Positions 42,401 to 51,801 of a stretch of 64,000 nt of DNA are shown here, in pieces. Each line of letters starts with the position of its first letter. The stretch's first letter is position 1. The position numbers and the translations under genes are program-made. The notes beneath the pieces were generated by a model. It ran no database searches, had not been told where the DNA came from, and worked only from the letters and a program-made list of their open reading frames with translations. The stretch is from Xiphophorus maculatus (taxonomy: Eukaryota; Chordata; Actinopteri; Cyprinodontiformes; Poeciliidae): contig NC_036459.1 of assembly GCF_002775205.1 (NCBI RefSeq), positions 910,492 through 974,491 on the forward strand. The letters run 5' to 3'.

Positions 42401-42969
42401 GAAGCTTTGAGTGACAGTTTATATTTGACGTGCCAGGGCTGTAGCTTCATGATTTCTAAGTGTAATAAATGCAGTGTATCACAACTTGGTAATCAATTTA
42501 ATAATTTAAAAAAACTGGAGAAAAATAATTTTAGTGGATACATATTTGATTCATGTGGTGACTAAATGCACGTTGAGAAATCTAATTGTCAAAGGGTTGT
42601 CTTCAATGAACACAATAAACAGAACTGGAATGTAAAACTTTATCACAAGCATACTTTTATAGCAGACTCCTACATATGATTTATATTTTAAAAAGTAAAA
42701 TTGTCTCTCTTGTTTGTAGATTATCCTGAAAAGGACCATCCTCAGAGAAATCAAAAACGGCCCTGGTCTCCTACAGAAATTGCAGCGGTGTTGAAACATT
42801 TTCAGAAACACATTGACACTGGGAAGCTGGCAAGTTTTGTTGAAATTCAACGAGTCAACAGGCAGAACATCCTGCTTTAATAAATCGCTCACTTCAGAAC
42901 ATAAGAGACTTTGTTAGAAATCGTGGTGTGTCCAAAAAGAAAAAGCTAAAAATGTCAGATAAATCTTGA
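39407..42969 (+). CDS. Unrecognised gene with PHD finger and basic 'RPWSPTE' C-terminal domain, frameshifted
   Basis: I do not recognise the family. Exons with good splice sites are 39407-39477, 39565-39657, 41297-41413, 41504-41530, 41646-41732, 41874-41921, 42024-42080 and 42720 onward. The first two encode a C4HC3 PHD finger: Y-C-V-E-C, then [13 protein letters not shown] and F-K-C-K-K-C, ending at TAA 39655. To join the later exons a donor inside it (AAAT|GTAAAAAG) would be needed. Exons from 41297 to 42080 are rich in S, P, T and E and all begin and end in phase 1. The last exon encodes [15 protein letters not shown] and, after a one-base frame slip near 42858, [15 protein letters not shown] and a lysine-rich end (TGA 42967). 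hAT and MITE sequence separates the PHD exons from the rest. PHD fingers usually read histone H3 tails. It may be a decayed gene or a transposon-encoded accessory protein. Confidence 0.5.
39673..40384. mobile_element. MITE with CAGTGACGGTGT ends and CTGTCAGAT subterminal repeats
   Basis: The left end CAGTGACGGTGT (39673) is mirrored by ACACCGTCACTG at 40373-40384. Inner inverted blocks are TGTTCTGTCAGATAAGCCATACGCTGTCAG (from about 39871) and, in reverse, the matching stretch ending near 40372. Further 'gtatgac...gatctgacaacg' motifs fill the right side. There is no ORF. The right end is joined directly to hAT sequence. Confidence 0.65.
40376..41166 (+). repeat. Direct repeat copy 2 (about 790 bp) with second hAT C-terminal fragment
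   Basis: Second copy of 38395-39186. It contains another hAT C-terminal piece (40447-40737) that differs from copy 1 at a few residues (L-S-T to F-S-T, A-E-H to P-E-H). Unlike copy 1 it continues into the right terminus of the element at about 41268. Confidence 0.95.
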
Positions 42970-43337
42970 GTCAAGATGTTCTAAACAAAACCTTAAGAAC
43001 TTTCAAGCATTCTTTTGTTTAAAAAAATAAAAACCCAGAAATTCAACTCTTAGGTGAGTATAAACGGCTCATTATATTAGAGATTATGTGCTGTTAAAAG
43101 TAACATTTAAAGGAAAAGGTGTTTTGTTTTTAAGCTTCACCTTTTTTTGGTTTTGTTTGCTTGTTTATTTTTGGAGTAGTTTTCTATAATGTGCTCTGAT
43201 TTTTAAGTTGGTCCAAGATTGATGTGTGAATAGACTCAACAAAACTTGAATTCTTAATCATTTTCAAAGTAATTCAGAAGATTGATTTGCAGGTTGATGA
43301 AAAAGGCAAAAATTGTTCTAGTAAGTCTGTCTAGTAG

Positions 43338-43340
<3 letters not shown>
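42970..43340. other. Flank after the PHD gene
   Basis: A candidate AATAAA lies at about 43025-43030. No coding sequence is seen. Confidence 0.5.

Positions 43341-43433
<93 letters not shown>
43341..43433. repeat. (GT)n microsatellite
   Basis: An uninterrupted run of about 46 GT dinucleotides. Open frames through it are meaningless. Confidence 0.98.
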
Positions 43434-43434
<1 letters not shown>

Positions 43435-43540
43435 CACTTATCTTGAACGTCTCTTTTCTTTCCTCTCCCCCTCCTCTTGCCTCTTTCTGGCATCGCTGCA
43501 GCAAAATCCTCCCGTCTCTCTCCTCCAGCTTCCTGTCAGT

Positions 43541-44076
43541 CCAACTGGTTCTGGCATTGGATCTTTGGGTTCTGGCGTTGGATCTTTGGGTTCTGGCGTT
43601 GGATCTTTGGGTTCTGGCGTTGGATCTTTGGGTTCTGGCGTTGGATCTTTGGGTTCTGGCGTTGGATCTTTGGGATCTGGCGTTGGATCTTTGGGATCTG
43701 GCGTTGGATCTTTGGGTTCTGGCGTTGGATCTTTGGGTTCTGGCGTTGGATCTTTGGGTTCTGGCGTTGGATCTTTGGGTTCTGGCGTTGGATCTTTGGG
43801 TTCTGGCGTTGGATCTTTGGGTTCTGGCGTTGGATCTTTGGGTTCTGGCGTTGGATCTTTGGGATCTGGCGTTGGATCTTTGGGATCTGGCGTTGGATCT
43901 TTGGGATCTGGCGTTGGATCTTTGGGTTCTGGCGTTGGATCTTTGGGTTCTGGCGTTGGATCTTTGGGTTCTGGTGTTGGATCTTTGGGTTCTGGCGTTG
44001 GATCTTTGGGTTCTGGTGTTGGATCTTTGGGTTCTGGCGTTGGATCTTTGGGTTCTGGTGTTGGATCTTTGGGTTG
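43541..44076. repeat. 21-bp minisatellite (unit ttctggcgttggatctttggg)
   Basis: About 25 head-to-tail copies of a 21-bp unit. Variants are ttctggcg, atctggcg and ttctggtg, clustered in runs, so the array probably grew by block duplication. Every frame on both strands stays open because 21 is a multiple of three and no frame of the unit has a stop. The minus strand would give a P-K-D-P-T-P-E repeat. I do not call a gene on it. Confidence 0.95.
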
Positions 44077-44293
44077 TCCAGATCGTCCCTCAGTCAATGT
44101 CCATGCTGTCCACAGATGAAACAAACATCAACAGTTCAGAGTCTTTTTTCTCTCACAGCTCTGAAGCTTGTTTATCTCTTCCTTCTCCACGCTGACACAA
44201 GACAGTGGAGGTTCTAAAAGTTCAGTTGGACACAGTTTCGGTCCAAATGTCCAACAGGAGACCGACAGTCGTCCCCTGAATGTAAATGTTCCA

Positions 44294-44650
44294 TCAGTTC
44301 TCTGGTGTCAAAAACAAAATTAAGATCAACAGACACTTCAGTGCCTGTTGATCTTTATCTTCTTCATCTTCTGGATCTTCTCTGTCACTTTCATCAGCTG
44401 GTTTTGTAGGAGGGACATCATCCGGTCCATGGGAGGACAGGCTTGAGGAGTTGAGGTCAGAGGTCAGATGCACTGCAGCGAAGCTCAGACAGAGGGAAAG
44501 AGAAAAAACAAGTAGAAATTGATTAGGCTTGTTTTTTCCTCTACATATGTATTTATGAATATTATTTTAACCTTTTGCATGATCATCAGAGAAACCTGAG
44601 GGAAATTGTTTGTACAGCTCTTTGAGCTGCTTGTAGTAAGAAAGGATCCT
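44294..44650 (-). CDS. Possible last two exons of an unknown minus-strand gene
   Basis: Exon 44572-44650 (acceptor cttaag on the minus strand, donor AAAAG|GTTAAA) reads R-I-L-S-Y-Y-K-Q-L-K-E-L-Y-K-Q-F-P-S-G-F. Exon 44294-44472 (acceptor CTGCAG) continues in the same phase with L-T-S-D-L-N-S-S-S-L-S-S-H-G, an acidic stretch D-P-E-D-E-E-D-K-D and a hydrophobic end before TGA. Matching phase across a 99-base intron is the support. No start or upstream exon is secure. It could instead be part of the neighbouring LTR element. Confidence 0.3.
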
Positions 44651-45594
44651 CTTAAGAAATAAAATCATTTTGTTTATTCAAATACACAATAAAAAATGTT
44701 TAGAGAAAGTAAGGCCTGTAATTTATGAAAGAATTATATTCAGCATTTTTATTCTTTATTCGTTTCTCCTCTGCTTCTAATTCGCTTTGCAGGGAAAAAT
44801 TCCACCATTTAAAGTTATTCCACATTCATTCACACCAAGCACACTCCTTTTTTCTTTTCTTTTCAATATTTCATTATCAAATAGTGAAACAATTCACCCT
44901 GAGGAGGAGATTGCGTTCTGGAACCACGTAGACCCATTCTTTTTGAATTGGGTGGGATTTCCTCTTTAGACTGCAAACGTCTTCGCAGAATCCAACAGAT
45001 CAGCTTTGTGGTAGCTCTGCCTCTTACTCCTTTAAGAGGGGGCTTTATTTCCGATAAAGGTCTTTAGGATTCTCTAAAAGTTTATAGTTCCCCTAATTTA
45101 GAAAACCAAAACTAAAGGAAATACCTGCCTTATTCCCCGATAAGGTCTTTAACTAGGACCCTCAGCCTAGAAACCCGTGGTTCCCTTTTTCTCTTCAGTT
45201 TGAGACTGAAACTCAAACAATTCCGGAGGGACTCTTTCCCATCAGTTGTTTTCTCGTTTTTTATTAATTATTATTTTATTTATATTAATTTTCCCCGTGG
45301 GATTTTAACCCAACGTTTCCTCTTAACACCGTCAATCTCTATTCCCCAGGGTGAAAGGTTTATCGGATCCTTCACTGTTTTAGATTTAATAATTTGGAAT
45401 TTGCTAAATTAAATTTATTAGCCTGAGTGAGTATCCCACCTGATAACAGTGGTTTTGAGTTCGTTGATCCCAGCGCTGGAGCCGTGGAGCCGACCAACAG
45501 CCCTCCTCTCTTAAATCGAGCTTTGAGGCTGGAGTTTAGTCCAGGTCGCCGCCTTAATGCTGTTCGTCGACGTCCTCGGATGTCCAGTCGAGGG

Positions 45595-45612
45595 ATCCGG
45601 GTCACGGCACCA
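45595..45612 (-). other. Primer binding site of tRNA-His type
   Basis: An 18-base sequence complementary in style to the 3' end of tRNA-His (TGGTGCCGTGACtCGGAT in other elements; one difference here). It sits 3 bases from the LTR end, as expected. Confidence 0.7.
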
Positions 45613-45615
45613 AAC

Positions 45616-45937
45616 TGTCGTGGAAAAAAACTATTTCCAATCACTGTTCAGGTAAAATCACTCCATCAGGTTTATTCATATATTGTGCACAATACAGAGA
45701 CAATCAGTAACGAAGCAGGTCTGGATGAAAAACTGCCAGGCAGAGAAACACATGAGTTTTATACAAAGGGATCCTAAGCCTGGAAACAGACTGGTTCCCA
45801 TGCAGCTTTGAAAAACAACGTCCAACCTTTAATATGTAACCAAAATAGTTTAACTTGGTGGGAATATACTGGAACTTAGGATAAACATATAGCAATACAA
45901 CTAGCAGGTGTGACTTTACTTTAATTTTTCCACTACA
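45616..45937 (-). repeat. LTR with TGTCGTGGAAAA / TGTAGTGGAAAA inverted ends
   Basis: The two ends are inverted copies with one mismatch in 12 bases, beginning TG and ending CA. On the minus strand a TATAAAAC box (about 45757-45764) and an AATAAA (plus-strand tttatt near 45670) fit a U3-R-U5 layout. Confidence 0.8.
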
Positions 45938-46298
45938 TTGTGTCATTTTGTGGATTTTTGACGTCCTAGTTTAGCATGTGTCATTTTTCCATGAATTAGA
46001 GTTCCTCAAATCTCAAATTTGAAGACTGTATAACCAAAATAACAGATTATAAATAATAAATATTTTTATCGTTTCTCTATTTATTCAATAATTTAGAAGG
46101 AGAAAGGATTTTCTGAATTGAAATCGTTGCTTATTTAGTTGATATAATTTGATTAAAATGCGACCTCTCCTAGCCGTGACACCGGGAAGCAGAAGATGCT
46201 CAGGGAACCCGAACCTTAACCCGAACCTTTACCTGAACCCTGATCTAACGCTAACCCTTCACCTGCAGTAAACTCAGCGCTCGTTTCGTCTTCGCCAG

Positions 46299-49200
46299 GT
46301 GCCGATGATCAGTGGGCGGGGCTTGGCTCACACCGGAGGAACTCTGGATAAACTGGAATCCATTCCAGGATTCAGCGTCCAGCAATCAGCCGACCAGGTG
46401 AAGGAGAACCAGACTATTCCTGCAGATGTGGAAACAGGAAGTGACCAAGCAGGTGTTTCCTGTCTGCAGATCCGGACCATCCTGGCCGCCGTGGGCTGCT
46501 GCATCGTGGGTCAGACGGAGATGCTGGTTCCGGCTGATCGGGTTCTGTACGCTCTGAGGGACGCTACCAGCACCGTGGACAGCCTCCCACTCATTACTGG
46601 TACTGAACTGAGATCAGTGGGACGGCTGGGATTGGGGCATACATGTGAACGAGCCGCTGTTGGGTTTTTCAGGTTCCATCATCTCAAAGAAAGGAGCCGA
46701 GTCTCTGTCCGCTCTGGTGCTGGACGTGAAGTTCGGACGCGCGGCGCTGTACAAAGACCTGCAGAGTGCCAAGCAGCTCGCTCAGCTCTTAGTGAGTCCA
46801 GTTCCAAGATGGCCGCTTAGCAGTTTATGTTAAAAAAAAAACTGCTAAATTACAGAGTTGGAGAAATACAATCTAATTTTTGGTTTGTGAAGATTTAATT
46901 TTTGGAAGAATCTGAAATGTTTCCATAGTTCAGAGTGATGTCAGCGTGCCAAGGGCGGCCATCTTGTTTCGCAGCTTCTGTTTATTGGGACTTTAAATTT
47001 AGATCAACTCTACGACAGAATATTAAAGCCAAAATACAATGTTTTATTTGTTTAAATTCTGAGGATAAATTCATGGTAATACAGTCGTACTAATACGAGG
47101 ATAAAGTCAAAATAATATTAAAGTGTTAATATTACCAGAATTAAGTTATGATATTAAGAGAATAAATAATTTAATCAGAATTCCTACATGAAAATTAACG
47201 TAAAATGTGAGAAATGTTGAGCTTTTATGAAATTTAGCATCGGTTTTAGAGACGAGGTAATACCTCAAATTTGAACACATAAAATAATTTTCAGCAGATG
47301 GAGTTTGAGCCAACAACTAAACAAATACCGTAAATATCAGCACGGACTGAACTGCTCACGTTAAATCTCAATATTTATTAACTTTTTCATTAAAATGACT
47401 TTCTCGTAATTTAAAGATGCTGTTCTGGAAAAACTGCATCTTTATTCTGTTATTATTATGACTATTTTATCGTAATTAAACAAGAATTATCCATTGTACA
47501 ACTCAAAAACCACTTTTTGAAAATATTTTCCGTCATTTGCTATTTTTTGGAAAAGAAATCAAGTGAAACATTTTGTTTTTAAATCTATTACAATTGTATG
47601 TGTTGTAGATTTTATTTCTAAGCGTTTTCGCCCAGCTCTAGTAAAGCCTTGATGTTTCTCTCAGATGGAAGCAGGTGGCAGCCTGGGCATCCGAACGGGA
47701 GCCGTGCTGAGCCGCATGGACGGGACGATCGGCCGATGTGTGGGAAACAGCCTGGAGGTGATCGAATCCCTGGAGACGCTGAAGGGAAACGGACCCGACG
47801 ACCTGATGGAGCTGGTCACGACACTTGGTAACAACAAGAACCTTTTTGGTACCAATTAGACCCACAATGCTTTATAGATCAAACCAAGCATCTACTGAAA
47901 GCTAAATCTGCGTTTAGGGAATGAAATCACTGCCAAACAGGAAGCCACAGCAGAGTCTGAAATACTCAGAACAAACCGTAGAAACGGGGTTGGAGTTCCA
48001 CCTGGAGGCGTCCGCCGTCTGCCTGCTTTTCATTACAACCACAAACCTTCAGCTTCACAACCAACAGTTAAAGTCAATGTCCATTATCTACTCACAGTCT
48101 TTTTTTCTTTTCTTTTTTTTCTCCGAAGAGTTTTCGTGGCGCTAGTGGCTCGTATTTTTTCTACAGTAGGCAGACAGGAAGGAGGGTGAGGAGAGGGGGG
48201 AAGACATGTGGCAAAGGTCGTCAGGACCGGGAGTCGAACCCGCGACGTCTGCGTCGAGGACTAAGGCCTCCAAACGTGGGGCGTGCTAACCCCCTGCGCC
48301 ACCACAGCACGCCCCATGTGGTGGCGCAGGGGGTTAGCACGCCCCATCTACTCACAGTCTTGCTACCAAAATAACATTTGGCATCAAGAGCCCCGTCAGA
48401 GTTGCTTTGGTTTGATGGAGGTCAAAATCTCCATCAAACGTCACATTCATAAGAGTCAACTGTCCGATAACAACAAATGGAAATGGGGTGAAATACGTTG
48501 CCAAAAAATAATATAAGAAATTTTAACTACATGTGACATTTGAGTATTTTTATACACTAACCAAACGGATCAACATGAAAAAGACAAAAAACAGTCCAAC
48601 AACAAGAAGCTACAGCAGCAACAAGGAGCTACAACAATTAACAACAAAACATTTTTCTGGTTAATTGTTGTAGCTTCTTGATATTCTGTTAATTTACATT
48701 AAGAAAATAAAACTCACCGTTCGCTGAAATCCACCAAACCTCTTCACGGTCGACATCATCCTGAAATCAACAGTTAAAACTTAGCTGGTCTCAATCCATA
48801 AGATTCTTATTATTATTTTAATTTTTAATTTGCGTTGCTTTCAATAAACGTTTATATTATAAATAAAACTAATTGATTAATTTATTTAATAGTATGCTTC
48901 TTATTCATCTAATTAATGCTAAAAATGTTCTGGACTAATTAAACTTAAACAGCTAAGCATATTTCTGGTCCTTCTCAAAACTGAACAGCAACGTATTTAA
49001 CACTTACAGACAGAAAATTAATAAAAGTAATTCAGATTGATCTTACCAGAACAAGCAGCAGCAGCAGCCCCTCCAGAGGTTTCAGCCTGGTCAACCATTT
49101 TCCTAAAAACAAAAGAAAAATATAAAGAAAATTCACTAAAACTTAAAGCGTTGCAGTTTTATGTTTATATATGCTATATTTTGTTTTTTTAAATGTCCCC

Positions 49201-51801
49201 TAAAATCCTAAAACATCTTTTGTTTTTAAGCTTAAATTGACCTTTCTTGTGAATTCCTACCAAACGAAACTCTTTGGGTTGCATGTTGAAGGTTGGGAGC
49301 CGTTTTCCTACAGCTGCATGAGAAGCACACTGAATCTCCTCTTGTTTTGGATCTTATCCTTGGTATAAAACTCCTCTGTTGTCTCTGATTGTTAAGAGTT
49401 TTCATTCAGAACTGCTTCATTATTGGTTGTCTTACAGGCTCTCTGTGTTGTGCACAATATATGAATAGCCCTGATTGAGTGATTTCACCTGACAACAATA
49501 TTTACTGGTGATAAATGACAACAGATGATCTGCATCAACACAAACCCTTCACATTACAACAACCATATAAACTGAAAAGGGAAGAATCCATTACAAAAGT
49601 CTTCCGAACACATAAAGAAATGTAATATTTTGCTAAGACATTTAATTCAAAAGGATTAATGAATGGGCTAATAATAGATTAATAAACAACAGGATGAGGA
49701 TCAATATTTTAATATATTAACATTCTTTAATTTTCCATACTTATTTAAATGAATAAATATATTTAATATTTAAATTAACTTCTGCATGTTTCCAGACGGC
49801 AAAGTAATAATTTATTCAACATAAACTCTAGAAGGAATGTAGTTAATCATTAACCAGTGAAGCATGAACTAAGGAAACCCGCAGTAAAGCCTTAACCTAG
49901 TGTTGTATTTTACTAGGTTTTGAAAATATGAAGCATTTCTATCACACCTTTTTGTCAAAACTGAACTAACCGATAATTTTCTTGTAGTATATTAAAACCA
50001 GCTAAAATGGGCTGAAAAACGTTACCTCCAACTGTCGCCAATTAGCTTAGTGCCGCGGTCGGATGCACAGCTAATTATCTACATTTTGGAATTTAATATC
50101 GTCTCAATACGAATTTAATTGACATACGCGGCTAAATGTAGCGGGAAAAGCATATATTAATGTTTACCGTCGTTTGGAAGCGTTGAAAGGAGTTGGCATT
50201 TATTAAACTCCGACGTTTCAGTGGTTCGCTGGGCTAATGTTAGCCTCATTAGCATCTGGTGCGCAAACAGCTCAATGAGGAGTTCAGGAAAACTGGGAAA
50301 TCAAAGCGTTTACAATTGGATTGGTGTTTTTCAGGCATTTTCATTCTACATTTTAAATAATCCACCACAATGGTCTTTGTTAACAGTGTCCAAGACTTTA
50401 TGAAGATGTTGTCGTTTTTATTAAGACTGTGGATGCTGCTTTTTGCACTTACTTTCAGTCCATTAGCAGGCAATAACTGCTTATTCTGCCATCCCAAACT
50501 ACTCAGCAAAGATTAGACTTGTTTTGACTTAATAACTCCTTGGGAGTCAAGTTGTTTGGTGTTGAAATTAATATTAAAAGCTGCCAAATGGCAGAATTTG
50601 ACTGAGAACGCACCACTATTGATTCCGGCAGGTGGAATGCTGCTGGAGATGACGAACCTGGCGCCGGGCCTATCAGAGGGCAGAAAGCAGATTTACGACG
50701 CTGTGATTGGTGGAGCTGCCTTGTCTAAATTCGAGGCCATGATGACGGCTCAGGGCGTGGCCAATCAGACGGCCCGGACGCTTTGCTCCACCCACACAGA
50801 TTACTACAGCGTCCTGAGGAAGTCTGACCATCAACTGGAACTTAAGACTCCTACAGATGGTGAAGTTTAAACATGATGAATAATGATTCTGACTTTAATT
50901 TTCTGAGATTAAATGTCAAAAATCTGAGAGAAAAAAAAGTCATAATTTTGAGAAAAGGGCCTAATTTTTCTCCCCTCAGAATTCTGACTTTAATCTTTAG
51001 AGATCAAAAAGTAAACATTCTGAGAAAAAGTAAAAATTTTGAGAAAAAAAAATCTTATTTCTGAAAAAATGTCATAAATCTGAGGAAAAAAGTCAAATTT
51101 CTGAGTTTAATTTTCTGAGAAAAAATCTCAGAATAATGAGATTAAAGTCAGAATTTTTTTCTCTTGTGGCCATAATATTCTTCTGCTGATTACTGATTAT
51201 AAACTGGTTAAAAAATAGAGGATCAGCTTGTATTTAAAGCTGTTTTGAACTGTTAGTGAATGGATAACAGCAATACACTAATTTCCTCTGTTCCTTGAAC
51301 TCCTCATACAGCACACCTCACATTTTCACTCTATCTTACACCTTCGTCATTTCCAAAGTAATTCAAATATAACTATGGTCAATTTCTTGAATTAACACTT
51401 ACACCCCTTTGTCTTCATCCAGGAGTTGTTGTCGGTGTGGATGGTTTGGTTCTGGCTCAGGTTCTGCAGGAATTGGGGGCGGGGCGATCGAAGGCAGGGG
51501 AGCCAATCAATCACAGCGTGGGGGCGGAGCTTCTGGTGTCTCCCGGTCAGACTGTACAAAAAGGTGAGACTGATGAAAGCTTGTTACCTGGTTTTTACCT
51601 GATTAATTTGTCCTTTTTGTTGCTGTTCCAGGTGCCTCCTGGTTGCGGATTCATTATGAGGATCCGGTTCCGGGTCCAGATCAGATCAACCTGCTGCAGA
51701 AAGCTCTGACTGTAGGAAAAAACAATAACAGCGAAGCAGAACATGTGTGCACTTTAGTAGCAGAAATACTGCCGCCTCACCGTGAGATTATGTCACACTG
51801 A
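46299..51801 (+). CDS. tymp: Thymidine phosphorylase (N-terminal exons missing)
   Basis: TYMP splits thymidine with phosphate into thymine and 2-deoxyribose-1-phosphate in the cytosol. Exons 46299-46397, 46470-46599, 46673-46791, 47665-47827, 50632-50859, 51423-51563 and 51632-51801 give 1050 nt, 349 residues plus stop, all in phase. The first visible exon opens with the family signature [16 protein letters not shown]. Later motifs are [20 protein letters not shown] (most relatives have G-G-A), V-T-T-L-G-G and [11 protein letters not shown]. The preceding exon should carry the D-K-H-S-T-G-G-V-G-D-K phosphate-binding motif; neither it nor the start codon is found in the 12 kb upstream, which holds transposons and an assembly gap. 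The expected missing part is about 110-130 residues. A poly(A) signal lies at 52115-52120. Confidence 0.93.
48101..48345 (-). mobile_element. tRNA-derived SINE with fold-back 5' end
   Basis: On the minus strand there is a tRNA-like head with an A-box-like gtggcgcagggggttagca and a B box (ggttcgactcc), then a C/T-rich body and an A-rich tail at the low-coordinate end. The 15-base target duplication atctactcacagtct flanks it exactly (48086-48100 and 48346-48360). At the 5' end, 29 bases are present twice in opposite orientation (48278-48306 and 48317-48345) with a 10-base spacer. It lies antisense in a tymp intron. Confidence 0.85.
49255..49510 (+). repeat. Diverged LTR fragment related to the LTR at 45616-45937
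   Basis: In the plus orientation it shares blocks with the minus-strand LTR: 'aaggttgg', 'agctgcatg', 'tataaaactc', 'agaactgcttc', then 'tgtgcacaatatatgaata' and 'gagtgattt.acctga'. The termini are not clear and no primer site follows, so it may be a solo LTR remnant. It lies within the large tymp intron. Confidence 0.65.
50870..51170. repeat. Degenerate 'ctgagaaaaaagtcaaaa' repeat
   Basis: An irregular tandem of a roughly 25-base A/T-rich motif (gtcataattttgagaaaa, gtcaaatttctgag and similar) within a tymp intron. Similar tracts lie at 540-850 and 31620-31770. This is a common low-complexity repeat type in fish introns. Confidence 0.6.

Larger units (their letters stand above)
44700..45937 (-). 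mobile_element. Truncated LTR retroelement, 5' LTR plus leader
   Basis: Read on the minus strand, an LTR of 322 bp (45937 to 45616) is followed after 3 bases by a primer binding site (45612 to 45595, TGGTGCCGTGACCCGGAT), which has the form used for tRNA-His priming. The leader then continues leftwards to about 44700, where I lose it. No gag, protease or reverse transcriptase is recognisable, and no partner LTR lies to the left, so the copy is truncated. The short open frame at 45372-45644 spans the primer site and is not a gene. Confidence 0.75.

Noticed and set aside
43341-44217. Long open frames on both strands across the GT tract and the 21-bp array
   Set aside because: They exist because the repeat units lack stop codons; the flanks carry no conserved protein sequence and no splice support.
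45372-45777. Overlapping ORFs over the LTR/leader junction
   Set aside because: They run through the primer binding site and LTR end, so they cannot be real genes.
46190-46260. Telomere-like ccctaa/acccgaac words before tymp
   Set aside because: Too irregular and short to call an interstitial telomere; similar words are common in fish introns.
48719-49105. Minus-strand exon-like segments in the tymp intron as a firm gene
   Set aside because: They join in one frame (L-L-L-L-L-V-L then D-D-V-D-R-E-E) but no start codon fits that frame; the only ATG in the first segment leads to an early stop. Kept only as a hint in a finding.
50400-50516. 38-codon ORF with a signal-peptide-like start in a tymp intron
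   Set aside because: It ends after N-N-C-L-F-C-H-P-K with no donor to extend it; too short and unsupported.
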